Shown here: positions 34,879-47,235 of the stretch, piece after piece
How the letters are laid out: each line of letters starts with the position of its first letter
How positions within the stretch are numbered: the stretch's first letter is position 1
Source: Siderastrea radians
Lineage: Eukaryota > Cnidaria > Anthozoa > Scleractinia > Rhizangiidae
DNA: 64,000 nt
Assembly (NCBI GenBank): GCA_964017195.1
Contig: OZ024894.1
Coordinates: 4,552,347 to 4,616,346 of the forward strand
Reading direction: 5' to 3'
Notes under the pieces: generated by a model
Databases searched by the model: none
Told to the model about the DNA's origin: nothing
What the model saw: the letters and a program-made list of their open reading frames with translations, nothing else
Made by a program: the position numbers and the translations under genes

Positions 34879-34884
34879 TTTATT
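34879..34884 (-). terminator. Polyadenylation signal of the MACPF-ApeC gene
   Basis: AATAAA on the minus strand, 76 bp beyond the stop codon of the last ApeC exon. Confidence 0.6.
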
Positions 34885-34959
34885 AGACCAAACTTGGATA
34901 TCTATGAAAGTTAGAAAACGGAACGCGTGATGCTTAAAATTTTTCATAGCAACATTATT

Positions 34960-36881
34960 TTACGTGTACCAACCATCGTCCATTTTCCTGTAGTGGCAAT
35001 AACGTAAATCGATCGCTACACCACGATCGATATTTGCATTCCCGGCAGGCCTAGGGTCTCCATTGATTTGTGACGGGTTGTCTCCAGGAAACTTCCCTGT
35101 TCCGAATGTGACTATAGATGCCGGGGTTTCCTGTGCACCACAAACCTTTTGACAATTGAATCCTTCAACTCTGACGAGTATAAATGGGTTCTCTGAGAAT
35201 TTTAAGAGAAAGAAAGATTGATTCAGAAAACCTAGTTCTGCAGGATCTTCAAGTCACTTAAGCAAAGAATTTGATATAAATATTAAAACAACAAGCTTCC
35301 TAGGAAAGAGTGTGAGGTTTCCCACGTTAAACTACACCTCTTATAATCAGCGGTAAAGGAAGACGAAAGGAAGAAATTAAGGAGGAAAGAAAAAAAAGAG
35401 ACAGATAGACACACAGACATACACACAGAAAGAAAGAAAGAAAGAAAGAAAGAAACAACGAACCTACTCGGACAGCAATTACAACAAAGTCAAAGGAGGC
35501 TAAAAGCTAAAAAGCCTTATTTAATCTTACCGATTGGTAAATTAATTCCATTGTCGACAAAACCATCTCGTCTGCAGCAGTACGTTATGTCCATATAGTT
35601 TTCTGATCGATAGTCACCGTCAGGGTATGTACCTTCACTCACTGGAGCTCTGCGCGGGAACATTGATTCATCATTCCACCTCACAGAGGCAACTTTAAAC
35701 CCTGGTAAGTAAAACTGAGTTTACTATGTAGCACTTTACCACCAGCTGAGTAGCCAAAGCAGCTCTGGCCCTCAAAAAGGGTAACGGTATGAAATATTGC
35801 CCGATTAAATTTGCCATTTTGCCCTAATACCAGACTGCGATCAGTCTGGTTTAGAAGATATTACACGCCGACGTCTTGGATATATGAACTTCATTTTCGA
35901 GTGCACAAGAGTGTAAGCACAAACATTATCGCAAAATGCTGCAGTTCGATGGCAAGAATTTCGTGAAGTTCTCCTCTTGGGTGTTCGCGAAAAAGGAAGT
36001 CCTTGAATAATTTTTCGTCATACGAAGGTTTCTTCTTGGTGTTAATGTTTTCCTGCTCTAGTGAACGAGTTTATGGCGGCTTCAGTGAAGTTTATAAATG
36101 TATCGCTCACCATTTTTCTGCTGGCCTTTTGCAAACTTTGCACAAACAACAGAGTAAAAGCGGGAAATGACCTTGTCGATATTCTCACTAAAGTGAAGAT
36201 AAGGAAAATACGCCACTCAAGTCAAGGATGAAGTTTGTATGAACTTTATGAGCAATCAGTTTTCCACTGTCGTCTGTATCTTATCCATATATCTGTTACA
36301 CCTGACATGTGTTTCTCTACAACAAGAGATTTGAGGCAGCGCTAGCAATAAGTTCCAATGCAGATTTTTTTACTTGTGTGATGTGTAACAAAACATTTTG
36401 AAACCGATATCGATACCCTTAAGAAAAAATTCTCTTTAAAATTTCCAACTTACCATCGGGACATTTTCCTTGTCCAGGATCTTTACTCTTCCTTAGAATA
36501 CAATACTTTCCCGGGGGCCACTTTGGACTGAAGTAGTTGCTGCTACTTTCTTTTATCTTAGTGCAGAATCCAAATTTAACGCCAGCATTAAAGTCCCCTC
36601 CTGACGGAGCTTCCTTAATCCCAATTAAGTTTCCATTAGCGCTGTCAAGGATCAATCGATTTCGGTTTGTTACACTGCCTGTTGCCCACTGGAACCCAGA
36701 CTCTTGTGGACATACATCACTGCCGCCTCGTTGTGCGCTATAGAGCGAGTAATACCCGGATGGCCAAGACAGAGTTAGTTGCATAGGGTTATCTGCAAGG
36801 ATAGAATCATGTATGCGTGGTTTTGAAGAAGTACAATAAACTTTGCAGTGTGCGAGATGTGGTTCACTTTGTTAACATGAT

Positions 36882-36920
<39 letters not shown>

Positions 36921-38849
36921 TCTACCTATTTAATTACTTTTCCGAAAGGGAGGGGATAGTTTTTGCTCCATTCAAGGTTCCAGGCTGAGGACTAATCCGT
37001 GGGCGGTCAGACCAAGAACGGGCCAACTGGCCTGCCTCAGGCTGCGAAATAACAATACTAAGTAACATTTCTTTGAAAGTACTACGTCTGAAAATTTCTC
37101 AGCTAATTTCGTACAACAAGTAAGTGGTGGTCTATCTCCTGAGGTTTTGACGCTAACAAAATCAAATTTCAACAAGCCAAAATGATATACATGATAGACT
37201 TACGCCTAAAAACTAGGAAAAAGTGTTCCCATTTTGCTCAAAAGATTTTTGAGCTAAAAATGTCGTCAACAGATCACGTGACATTATCTGTCCGTGTTAA
37301 ACATTCCAGCTAGCATAACTTATTGTCTTAAGGTAGTTCCTAAGGTCATTTTGTGTGTGCTAAATGCTACAAAAGTTATACCATCCCCTCGCTTTTTCAC
37401 GACACGAGTTGAGGCCCAGGAATTAATTCTCCTGAGTTTATCGACAATTCCAAAAAAAAAAAAGAAAGGTCAACTGAAGTATGGCAAGACATTTTGCAGT
37501 CGAAAGTTTCATTTTGCAATTTTTTAATTTGTTTGTATGTTTTTTGGAAACTATTTTTAGCTATTTGGAGATAATGGCGTTTTTTGGTAGGAGAACAACT
37601 TTTGCGATACCCACTGAGACTACTTGAAAAAAAAAATTGTATCCGACTAAAACACGATACAAGTGGTTAAACAAGCTAAAACTGGATAGATTCAAAGTCC
37701 GAATCGAGTTGCTATGTACAAGCACCGCTATAACAAAGCAAGGAAAGAGGTAACAATCTTACTCACCTTTGAAAATGTTTTTTTAACACAATAATCAGAC
37801 CCAGCTTTTAGCTATATGGAACTCGTTTTGACCCCCTAATCATTACCCAGTCCCTAATGTATACCTGTAGCTCGCTTTACTCCCTTTCTGCCGGGATACT
37901 CTTTTATTGCCTTTCTCATGTTCTTCAAAAATTTTCCCAATTTCGTTTTGCTCATTCGTTTACATGCTGGCTTGGTCGTAAGCTCATCTAAATTACTCCA
38001 AAACTTCGGTTGAAGTGTTTCCTCGATGCCCATAAGTTCTGTCTGAATCGGCTCGGGAAGATCATCTCCTCCAATATTGTAAATCAGTTGTTGTTCACCA
38101 AATTCCTTATTAGTCTGCTCTGATTCCTCGAATTTGTTTACGTCAACACTCACGGATCCGGTAGCTCCACCATAACCTCCAGACACGGAAACACTGACGC
38201 CCACCTGGAAAATGTAACGAAAACATAAAACAAAGTACATTGCTGAGCTTCATAACGAGTTTTCTTCCTTAAATGTGTCGGAAGCCAGATTTTGTCATAA
38301 TCCCTTGTAGCCACGAGAATTGACTGTCTTTATTTTCTATCTTCTCTTATTAGCTCTTATTGTGCGATAATTTTGTTTTGTTTTTGTTGTTGTTGTTTTT
38401 GTGCGTATAGCGCGTTTTCACTCACGAGACCAGCAGCTATGTAAATTTTTGGGAACAAAAGAAAGTGTTTACATAAGCAAAAGACTTCAACTCCCACAGC
38501 ATTGGCTTGGTACACCAAATATATGGACACCGCCGTGACGTCATATGAAAACGCTCCATTGTCACACGTATGTAAATCGGTTGATGTCAGCTGGAGAAGC
38601 TGTTCAGATATTGAGAGGTTTGTACTGTTTCATTTGCTGTTTACTGCAAATTTTCTATGTTCTTATGCATGCATGCACGTTCTATTACGTGAATCGTAAA
38701 GATCAAAATCTACAGCCTCGTGCCTTCTCTAACAAGCCCTCTTCCCCCAGAAAGAATCAGAAAAAAATAAGGGCTGAAAGGAAATAAAAGCACAAAACAA
38801 AATTATATATGTAGAAAAGGCTAGCTAAAGGAATTGACAAATTAATAAA

Positions 38850-38889
<40 letters not shown>

Positions 38890-41800
38890 GACAAGAGCAA
38901 ATAGTCAAAACGTACATTCTGACGGCTCATTAGATGTTGAGATGCTGCATTACAAGTCCGTTTAGCCAGTCGTTTACGTAACAAGTCTATTTTTAATGTT
39001 TTTATGATTTAAGATTGCTAGACTCACATTTTCTGAAGCGTAATTCATAAAATCCTTTAGTGAACTTCTGAATCTCGTGATCGTCTTTGTACCCAAAATG
39101 ACTTTGATAACAACGTGCTGACAAGAAAAAGAGCAACAATCGTTAATATTCAATTTTTACCCGCAGGAAATCCCTTGGAAATTCGCGAGGGAATGTGCAG
39201 CCTTCAGCTTGCAACCATCACGACCTTTTTTTAACTAAAATAGTTTACATTTAACACTCTCTCTTTTGGACCTTAAAATCTTTCCCCATTGAAATATAGT
39301 GATTTTTCCAAGACGGTAAAATCACTGTATTTCAGGGCAGTATAGCAAAACTAGCCAAAGGTGAGAGATCGATTGTAGCATAAGCCTCGGCATTATGGAA
39401 CAAGCTACCTAGTGTGATAAGAGCTGAAAACAGTGTTAACGTTTGCAGTCTCTTGTAATAACCTCCAGTCTTACTTCACAATAGCCATAGCAGCTTTTGC
39501 TTATATAGACTATCCGTGTATTTGTCGATCATATATACACATATTTGCAATCCTTTACATCTAGCTCATTTCTCGAAGTCGTATTCATGAATGGTCGAGC
39601 AATTTTACTACAACAAGGCGCGAAAATAATTTTTAGGTGTCCAATAATCCTGAAAAACAGAGAAAATAAGACTGACGGTGAAGTTTATCTTTATACTGCT
39701 ATTTTTGGTTTTCAACAAAACCCAGGTAGATATTTGTTTGTAATCTTTCGTTTATTTATTTTTAATTTTTTTTCTACATTTCTAATTTTACCAGTTGTAT
39801 AATTTTAGTTTGACTTGAAGTTGCATAGTTTATTTTTCATACTTTTTGGTTGGTTTCATACGGTTGTAGTTTGAGCTCTTTTGTGTCGCGCATTTGTTCA
39901 TTTGTCTAGCTTAATTTGCGAGATAGAAGTGATCAATTGAACAATTCCAGGAGTTGAATACCGTAACTTAATTTATCTGAAATTCATCTGTACATATTTT
40001 GACTTGAAATTTATTGTTAAATGAGAAATCATTGTTCTTTATTTTTAACTTTCAAGTCTCTATCTTTTGCGTTGACGTTTACATTTATACAAGGATATCG
40101 TTTTAATACCGATTTCTCGCCCCATGTAAAGGAATCCAAGCGAGTCATGGATTCCGGATTCCACACCGTGGATTCCGGATTCCGAAGGTTGGATTTCGGA
40201 TTCCGTGCCTATGGATTCCGGATTCCAAACTTTTTGAGATTCAGGATTCCAAAGTTCTTAACTCTGGTTAACTCTGGTCATTCGTACTTCAAAGGCCAAT
40301 ATTTTGCAATATACCTATGGAGTCCTCTATCTAAACAGGAAATAAAGTTCATTTGCTCTCCAAAATATCAAAATTTATTTTAATTTCTAAAGCACTTGTT
40401 ATGCTGACGCATCTCTATAATCGATAATCAGTTTTCTAATTTAATTATACGACTTTTTGACGACCACTATTTGTTTGTTTAATACCGGTCATGATAGTGG
40501 ACACCTCCAAGAATTTTTTTTATTTTAGCCCCTTCACTAAAAGTTTAAAAAAAATGCTATATATAAAAATCCCAGTTCACATGCTTTAAAAGTTTTTTTT
40601 CTTTTTACATACAAATGCTTGTGATTTCAAATGTTTACAGACATGATTTCAGCAATTTTCCACTAAGCGGCGCCCTGCTATGTGGCAGAGGAGGTAGTAA
40701 GAAAAAAGGCGTCGTACGAGTCCCTTTAATCTAGGAGGCCGGCTGGGGGCATGCTCCCCCAGAAAATTTTGAAATCTAGATTCTCGGAAATGCAATTTCC
40801 AACATTCTGGACATCAAATAGAGTTCTGTTTACGAAAATTTTCGTTGCGATATGGCGACTGTTTTTTGTGAAGAATAGGGGTTCTTTTACGTCTCACACT
40901 GAGCGTCAGATCAGTGAAGACAGGAAAGTGCTGTGAGACGGGGAATACGGTTTTTCGTCCTCATCCAAGAAGACTAGAATGTCTAATCATTTGCAGATGC
41001 GAAACAAACGCGGCACATTCTACTCAGTTGTTTTAAGTCCCTGAGTGTTAGTCCAGCCGGTAATCGAACCTGGGTCTACCGCTCCGAAGTCTGTTACCCA
41101 ACCAATTGAGACAACCAGTCGGTGGTTTTGGAGGACACTGCCTCATTAATAGGTGTCTGGTGTCTGCCGGTTACCGGAGGTCTACCGCCATTTATAGGGC
41201 CTAATAAGTAACACTTTCTATTAATCCTTTCTGTTAATGCTTTCGCGAAGGCTCCTGCTGAGAGTTTATTGAGAGTTTATGAAAGAAGGAAACAACAACA
41301 GCGACTGTACGTCGTATAAAGTACACTGAAAAGAAAAGAGTAGGGGACGTAGAGCCCGCTGGTGTGGTGAACCTTTCATGGGTTGGATGGGTAATTAAGG
41401 GGTTGACGTCAATTGGGACGCAGTCTTGTTTTATCCCCTCACTCTGTTGATTCACTGGTTAAAATGCCGTTTTGAATAAACATCTACTTCGGAAGGTCGT
41501 TGCAAGAATTTTTCTAGGCTGCCCGCTGTGAACGATTGTTTTTTTTTTTTTTTTTGCAAATTTTTCCCTTTCATGAATTATTTGTACTTCTCCTTAATTC
41601 GCCCCCCCCCCCACCACCCTTCCATACTTATCCTAATGGTCCGTCCCTAATAGGTCTTGTTTTTATTCTCGCTAAGTGTCCACCCACCCCTCGTCCGATC
41701 GTTTGTTGGGGAGGATCGTTGCGTAACCAATCAAAAGAACGTTTGCGCAGGATCGGAGGCTAGTTAAAGAGCGGATGAGCTCTCAATGAGCCAACGGCCA

Positions 41801-44765
41801 TCTATCACAGTCTTCAAGCGGCAACAGTCTTGCCCCCACCAGCGGTGACACAGACAGTACTTTGTAGAAACTGGTTCAAGTACCAGTTCGAAGCAAAATA
41901 ATTCCAAATACCGTGAGTAATGTCCAGATCTGACACATGAAAAATGTCTCAATAGAACACTGCGGGGATATGTACGACTACCAAATAGCTATGTATTTAG
42001 CAATTTTTTCTCCCGCTCAGCTTTGTACTTCTTTCGGTGTCTCCGTCTTTGTTCAACAAATTATCAAAACGGCAAACTATTAAAAAGGTAAACGTTGGAT
42101 ACCACTACATGAAGCTCGTTGTGAAACTTCGAACGTGAACGGTGTTGACCGTTTCGGAGACAGGGCAGGTCAAGGTCGGAAAAGTTCAGAAGGACGACAT
42201 GACAGAAAAAGTAATCTTAAACAAGTAAAACATGTGCCCAGTACGGAATTAAAAGCCACCCAGCCGCAAAAATGACATATTTGATGTACATGTTAGATGG
42301 GGATTCCAAGAGGAGGGGGTAGGTGGTGATTTGTTATGTAATTTCTACTAACAGTGTAGTACATCCCAGACCGAGATTCCATAGTTAAGGTTTGAGGTTG
42401 GATTCCGGATTCCATGGGTTGGATTCCGGATTCCAAGGACTGGATTCCGGATTCCAAGGACTGGATTCCGGATTCCAAAGCCCAGGATTCCGGATTCCAC
42501 AGGCAAAAAAATGTTGGATTCCGGATTCCGGATTCCCTTACACGGGGCGAGATTTCAACGATACCCGACCTTTCGATTGAAAATTTCACTGATAATCTGA
42601 TAATGTAAAAAGTTGTTTCCCTTGTTATTTTATCAGCAATTAAATCTGTCTTCATTTACTCACCGTTCCCCAAGTATCTATGAACTGTTCGTATTCATCT
42701 CCGTTGCGGTACTTAACTGGCAAACGACACACATCGGAAGCAAATCCCTCCTCCAGAGTCCACCCGTTGTTCTCTACCAATTCCAGTTGGTATCTTGCTT
42801 CTCCTTTATTGGTTATTTTTGTACAGTCGCGAAACACGGTCTCAAAACTGCTGGTGCTTTTTTGTATTTTCTCGTACTCTGTGCAGGAAGTCCAGCAAAA
42901 GTAATTTAAGCATTCTTTTTACCACCGAAATCTTATTCTAAAGTAGACAAGTTCAAAAAAAGTTAATATAAAAGGGTAAAAAAATCATGACCTAAATATT
43001 TATTCTGAGGTGTAAGGGTGACCCTCCTCAACTTTACTGATCTACTGCCTATTAACAATTGATTAACAATTGCATTTCCTTTCAGAGTCTTCTAATCTAC
43101 CTATAAGAAGTGAACAAACTTACAACTTTTGTTTTTGATAATGTTCAGTTTTTGGCTTAAGTACTCTTCAAGAGAAAAAGAATAATTAAAAACATGTAAA
43201 ATCTAATTATTTAATTTTCTAGGTCGTTCAAGTTTAGTCATTAAAAGATAGTTATAATCAGTACTAAACAGACTATCTGCCTAAACTGGATGCATTGTAA
43301 TAACGAAGGAGAACAGAGAATTTTCTTGTTGAAGTTTCTTTAGTAGTTTTAAAAAACTTACTTTCGCTCATGCTGAAGGAGAAGTCAAACAATCCTGAAT
43401 AGCCAGCTGGTTAAAAATACAATACAATAAAAAAATAAATGAAATAGCATTAATTTTTGGTCCAAGCTTTGCTCCAAGACGTACTAACGCCGGCTTGGGC
43501 ACCGAAGAAGGGTGCCCCACTGTATTTTCGTCAATTTTTTTAAATAAAACTTTTCGCAAAATTGTTTTCCTCATTATTATGGGACCGGGAAAGCCATACA
43601 CAAAGGTTTGTGCATACGTATACACTATAACCTTGAAACAAGTGTTCTAACTTAATGCGCCTGAAAAATACTATTGTAGTCTTTGATGGCGTGTTCCTCC
43701 AGTAAACTGGCCAAATACTTTGCTGCCAAAGAACTCTATAGTGCGTTTTCTTTCGATTCTTTGGTTTACGCCGCAACCTTCAACAGATTAAAAATACATG
43801 TACTAAAGTTGAGATCTATTTTAGGCTTCCCATTTTAAAGTACCTCTCTTCTTCCTATCTTAAATTGAACAACTGTGTTTTTGTGGCGAGAGGTTTTGAT
43901 GTTATCTTTCAGTCAAGTCATGATCTTTTCCAGTTGAGCAGAACCACATACTTATGGCGAGCATTCCTTTGTCAACTTGGTATCAGTCCCCTCCCTTTTC
44001 CGGTGTGTAGTCATGGCAATTATAGATCTACCACAGTAATAATGGCCATTTCAAAATGGCTTGTACCATTGCCCTTCTGACAGACTTACTAAGGGTTCTT
44101 CTCACACTGAGTTACAACTCAGTTGCCCACGGTAATGTGTCTAATGACGTAATCACACAAAGATTGAAATGGCATTTGTTGCAGCTGTTAAAAATACTAT
44201 ATATAATACCAGAAGAGGTTGCCCATCACAAAATGGTGGAACAACCATGAATACGGTGGGGTAACCCTCTCAACTTAAGGAATTCTCGAAATGTCATTTA
44301 CACTGAGCTACCGCTAGATCAACTGCAAATTCGTGATATTTTGCAATGCGTACCTGTGGCAGTGACATCGACATTTAGTTTCTCTTGATAACGTTTGGTT
44401 CCTCCAAAGATCTTATTTGATTTGTCTGTTGCACTACTGTCACGTGGTTCATAACAGATCTGCTCTGGAACCTCCACTCCTTCTTCTGTGGTCAACTTTA
44501 AGATTTTCCTTGTTTTTTCAAACCCCGGATCAACACCTCCCCGTTCAAATTTGCCCTCGGGGTTTCCCTTTAGTAGATTGTACTTCACACCAATGAACCC
44601 CAGTCCCTTAGGATTTTGATTTCTTTGACAAAATCCCGCTGGATCTAGTTGTTCCTCAAGGCCCGAAGATTCACGATCGTCTTGGTCTGGAAATCCATGT
44701 GAGTACAAAGTACAAATGACGGAGAGAAACAACAGGCTAAGTACTAACACTTGCGAGGGTGCCAT
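34960..44765 (-). CDS. Secreted MACPF plus ApeC (apextrin-like) protein, 8 coding exons
   Basis: Coding exons (minus): 44765-44354, 43406-43362, 42878-42664, 39117-39028, 38204-37865, 36792-36454, 35701-35531, 35192-34960. Phases are 1,1,0,0,1,1,1; 1845 nt, 614 residues; every junction is GT-AG. Residues 1-24 are a clear signal peptide. The MACPF (membrane-attack-complex/perforin) domain covers roughly 45-365. It has a WGTH at the exon 3/4 junction, a Gly/Ser/Val-rich amphipathic segment at the start of exon 5, and conserved Cys. The ApeC domain fills the last three exons (about 368-614): LSWPSGYYSL, DVCPQESGFQW, YCCRRDGF, and terminal YCHYRKM. MACPF proteins oligomerise into membrane pores; ApeC domains bind microbial cell-wall or carbohydrate ligands in other animals. 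MACPF-ApeC combinations are known from coral apextrin-like proteins, so a defence or developmental role is likely (inferred). A leader exon probably precedes: TTGTAG|GTGCGCCCGTG sits just before the ATG. Confidence 0.85.
35404..35458. repeat. (GAAA)n and CA-rich microsatellite
   Basis: ACACAGACATACACACAG followed by about seven GAAA units; lies in the last intron of the MACPF-ApeC gene. Confidence 0.85.
36878..36932. repeat. (TTTA)n microsatellite
   Basis: About eleven TTTA units, decaying into CTACCTATTTAATTA; intronic. Confidence 0.9.
38850..38890. repeat. (TTA)n microsatellite
   Basis: About thirteen TTA units in the intron between coding exons 4 and 5 of the MACPF-ApeC gene. On the minus strand it would give polyasparagine, which is an artefact. 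Confidence 0.95.
40108..40260. repeat. GGATTCCGGATTCC tandem repeat, copy 1
   Basis: Four to five imperfect units of GGATTCCGGATTCC plus ~10 bp, preceded by CTCGCCCCATGTAAAGGAAT. Intronic. Confidence 0.8.
40720..40790. repeat. Dispersed repeat fragment with GGGGGCATGCTCCCCCAG hairpin
   Basis: CTAGGAGGCCGGCTGGGGGC leads into GCATGCTCCCCCAGAAAATT, a self-complementary G/C block found widely in marine invertebrate repeats (from memory). Intronic; the parent element is not identified. Confidence 0.5.
40870..41125 (-). repeat. tRNA-derived SINE, minus strand
   Basis: Minus strand from about 41125: GACTGGTTGTCTCAATTGG (A-box-like), then about 35 bp later GGTTCGATTACC (B-box), giving an RNA polymerase III internal promoter in tRNA order. 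The tail region (TCAGGGACTTAAAACAACTG, TAGTCTTCTTGGATGAGGAC, CCCCGTCTCACAGCAC) is not tRNA-like and has the character of a conserved SINE body. It lies in the large MACPF-ApeC intron, in the same sense as the gene. Confidence 0.7.
42395..42560. repeat. GGATTCCGGATTCC tandem repeat, copy 2
   Basis: Six to seven units of GGATTCCGGATTCC plus 6-10 bp, ending in CTTACACGGGGCGAGAT. That flank is the reverse complement of the flank of copy 1 (ATCTCGCCCC...), so the two arrays lie in elements of opposite orientation about 2.3 kb apart. Explains the repetitive ORFs on both strands. Between the two arrays, 41126-42390 shows only a T-run (41540), a C-run (41602) and no gene. Confidence 0.8.
43124..43165 (-). 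other. Candidate cryptic or poison exon in the MACPF-ApeC gene
   Basis: A 42-nt stretch between coding exons 2 and 3 has an acceptor (CTTGAAG|AG), an open frame and a strong donor (T|GTAAGT). It is phase 1-1, so it preserves the frame numerically. Its last base joined to the AG at the start of the next exon makes TAG, so inclusion would truncate the protein inside the MACPF domain. An alternative weak donor (A|GTTGTA) would avoid this. May be chance. Confidence 0.35.
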
Positions 44766-46240
44766 CACGGGCGCACCTACAATAAAAAGCCGTAGTTCCA
44801 AGAATAGTAGTTTCATGTTATTCTAATTTTCAGTACGAATTGTTCAAAGAAATACACGAGTTATAATTGGTCAAATAAAGATCATTTTATCTCCATAATG
44901 CACACGCCCTTGGTCATGTGCGTGTTTTACTGAGCTACAATGCACGTAGATTACGTCAACTGAGTGTTAGCGTCATTTTTACAAAAGAAACAGTAAAACA
45001 AAGAGGAAAAGGGATAAATCTTTAATTACTGGGTTAGTATCATCAAGTTTAATTTCGTCAACAACTTACACGTTTGAGAACGTGCAAATCATGGGACATT
45101 TTATATGAAGGATAAAAGTTTAACTTCTCTCGTACTGTTAATTAATTCTCGGTTCTTTTATAACTCAACGATACACTCGGCGCTTTTTCATTTAATTAAT
45201 GTAAAAATCTAAAAAAAAAACAGATAAAATATAAGCTTTAATTTTGTCCGCTTTTTAGAGTAAAGGAGTATAACTAAACTAACACTATAACTAGTCAAAC
45301 AATAGTTATCAACTTACTGTATAAGAAATGTTTCCTTCTTTGTACTCTGCTTGAGTTGAAACGACTGATCCAAGTCTCCACACAACTGATGGGAAAGATA
45401 TACATCGTTATAGTTCTTGTATTTTCTTGTGAGTACACTAGTATTATTCACAAAAGAGGGTTCCTTTTATCTCGTCTCTAAAAATTAAAAGCAAAATTCC
45501 CCAAGGCACCAAAAACAGCCAGCAAATGAAACTGTGTTCCGTAATTTTTAGAAATGATAGAGCCGGGAATTCGTTATTAGATCATTTTTCTGAAAAACCA
45601 TTCAAAATAGGATAACGTTGTCCAGTCCTTTTAATGACAAAAAGTATTGTTCGCCTTTTACTATTTTAGCCAGTTCTATTTTTTAACCGTTAAATTCCTT
45701 TTGGCCATAAACTAAACCAAGCCGGTTTCAGTGCTAGTAAATCAGTCATAGTTCGGCAATCATCAAAGGAAAATATTGCGTGAGCAGAATTACATTCCAA
45801 CTGCCTTATTTATAAATTGTTTCTCAAGAAAAAAGCGATTTTATTGCTAAACAAAATAAATTCAGTGAAAAAAAATATTAAAATACAATCTCAATCTATA
45901 AAGATTACGACAAAACATATTTGAAAACAATTGTTATTGTCAAGAAAAGACAGTGGCTTTTATCTAATGGGAAAAAAGACAACCAAATGCAAACAAAAGA
46001 AAAAATTCAGTCTTTGTTACTAAAATGAAAAATTACAAAAGAAAAAATTACCTTCACAGCCAGAATGATTATATCTGATCTCAGTCGTCAGTTCCAACCC
46101 TTGTGAACTTTGTAAAGCTGTTACAATGGTTTTATAATAACTCAGGTATGCACGTCATCATACATTTGAAATTGTGACGGCATCTTTCTTAACGCCTTAA
46201 ATAAACCTTACCAGTTAACACCTTAATTGCGATGCATTCA
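44766..46240. other. Upstream region of the MACPF-ApeC gene
   Basis: AT-rich with no coding exon visible. An acceptor directly before the first coding exon and a donor-like CAGTAAGT on the minus strand near 45312 suggest an untranslated leader exon around 45.3-45.4 kb. The promoter itself was not identified. Confidence 0.4.
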
Positions 46241-46244
46241 TTCT

Positions 46245-47235
46245 AACCAAAGCGTGAAAATAACAATGAAACCACAAGCTCCGAGTTCCCTGCAAATAAC
46301 AATAGCAAAAATTAAATCATAGCTTTTGGAAAACATTAGAAATAAATACTTAGATCTCTTAAGAGCAAAAGAAGAGTTCTTTTTAAATGTTGGATTTCCC
46401 GAAATATATATTGCTTTTAATGTATCAAAAAGGGGAATTTGATAATAGTTATCTGTCAACCCGTAAGCAAATTAATTTCTTTCATAATTGTTCCTGATTT
46501 ACGCCAATTTTTGGTAATGGTGTCAAAGTACAACCTGTGAACATGTTTGTGCAGGTTACTACTTTAATACAAAGAGAAATTCTATTGAAAATTGGTAAAA
46601 AGGAATCCGATATTTATTTTTCTAGTGATCTCGCCACGCAATCACACGCATTCATTCATAAAATTTTTAAAGAGTGAAGTGTCCCACCAGTTGGATCGTT
46701 TGGTTTTGTTTGCTGATTGGACAGGTTTGTTTACCGTGAAAGTCAAAACTCAACAATCAGTCCCACATTATGGTAGTGTCTTTCTTTTGTTATTTGGAAG
46801 AATCTTAAATATGTACCTCAAAAAAGAACATATTTTACCTTCCATGGTCTGGCGAATGATAATTGCAATGAATATTATGACGTTCCTGTTTTATGAAGGA
46901 TGTGTATTATCATTCAGTTCAGTGTTTTCAAACACTTGAATGAACCTTACTAAAAATTCTCAGTCTTGATTGTTGTTGATTGGTTCACCGCACACAGGTA
47001 ATTAGCAGATAACACTGCTTTTACCTTTCAAGGAAATTGGATGCCAGCTTCAGTGCCGCGGCGTTCAAGAGGTTTACCCCGAAAGAAAAATTTTCCCCAA
47101 AAAATGGGACAAAACATCCAGCAACCATTACCGAAGGTGATTTCATATCCAACACACTCTTGTAGAGTAACTGTTATAATGATTTCACGGGTCGATCACG
47201 TGTGTGAAAGTAACAATTTTTTTCTTTGAAAATAA
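46245..47235. repeat. Repeat Y, copy 2
   Basis: Direct copy of 29195-30150 with ~85-90% visible agreement. Frames are not conserved (compare the unrelated ORFs at 46592 and 29905), so it is non-coding. Function unknown. Confidence 0.75.

Noticed and set aside
38757..38984. Asparagine-run ORF (-)
   Set aside because: Produced by the (TTA)n microsatellite inside a MACPF-ApeC intron.
41040..41125. Functional tRNA gene on the minus strand
   Set aside because: A- and B-box-like sequences are present, but no complete cloverleaf or acceptor stem can be drawn and a SINE body follows.
42293..42655. Repetitive ESGIQ-type protein (-) and its mirror ORFs
   Set aside because: Translation of the GGATTCC tandem repeat in several frames; intronic, no start or splice support.
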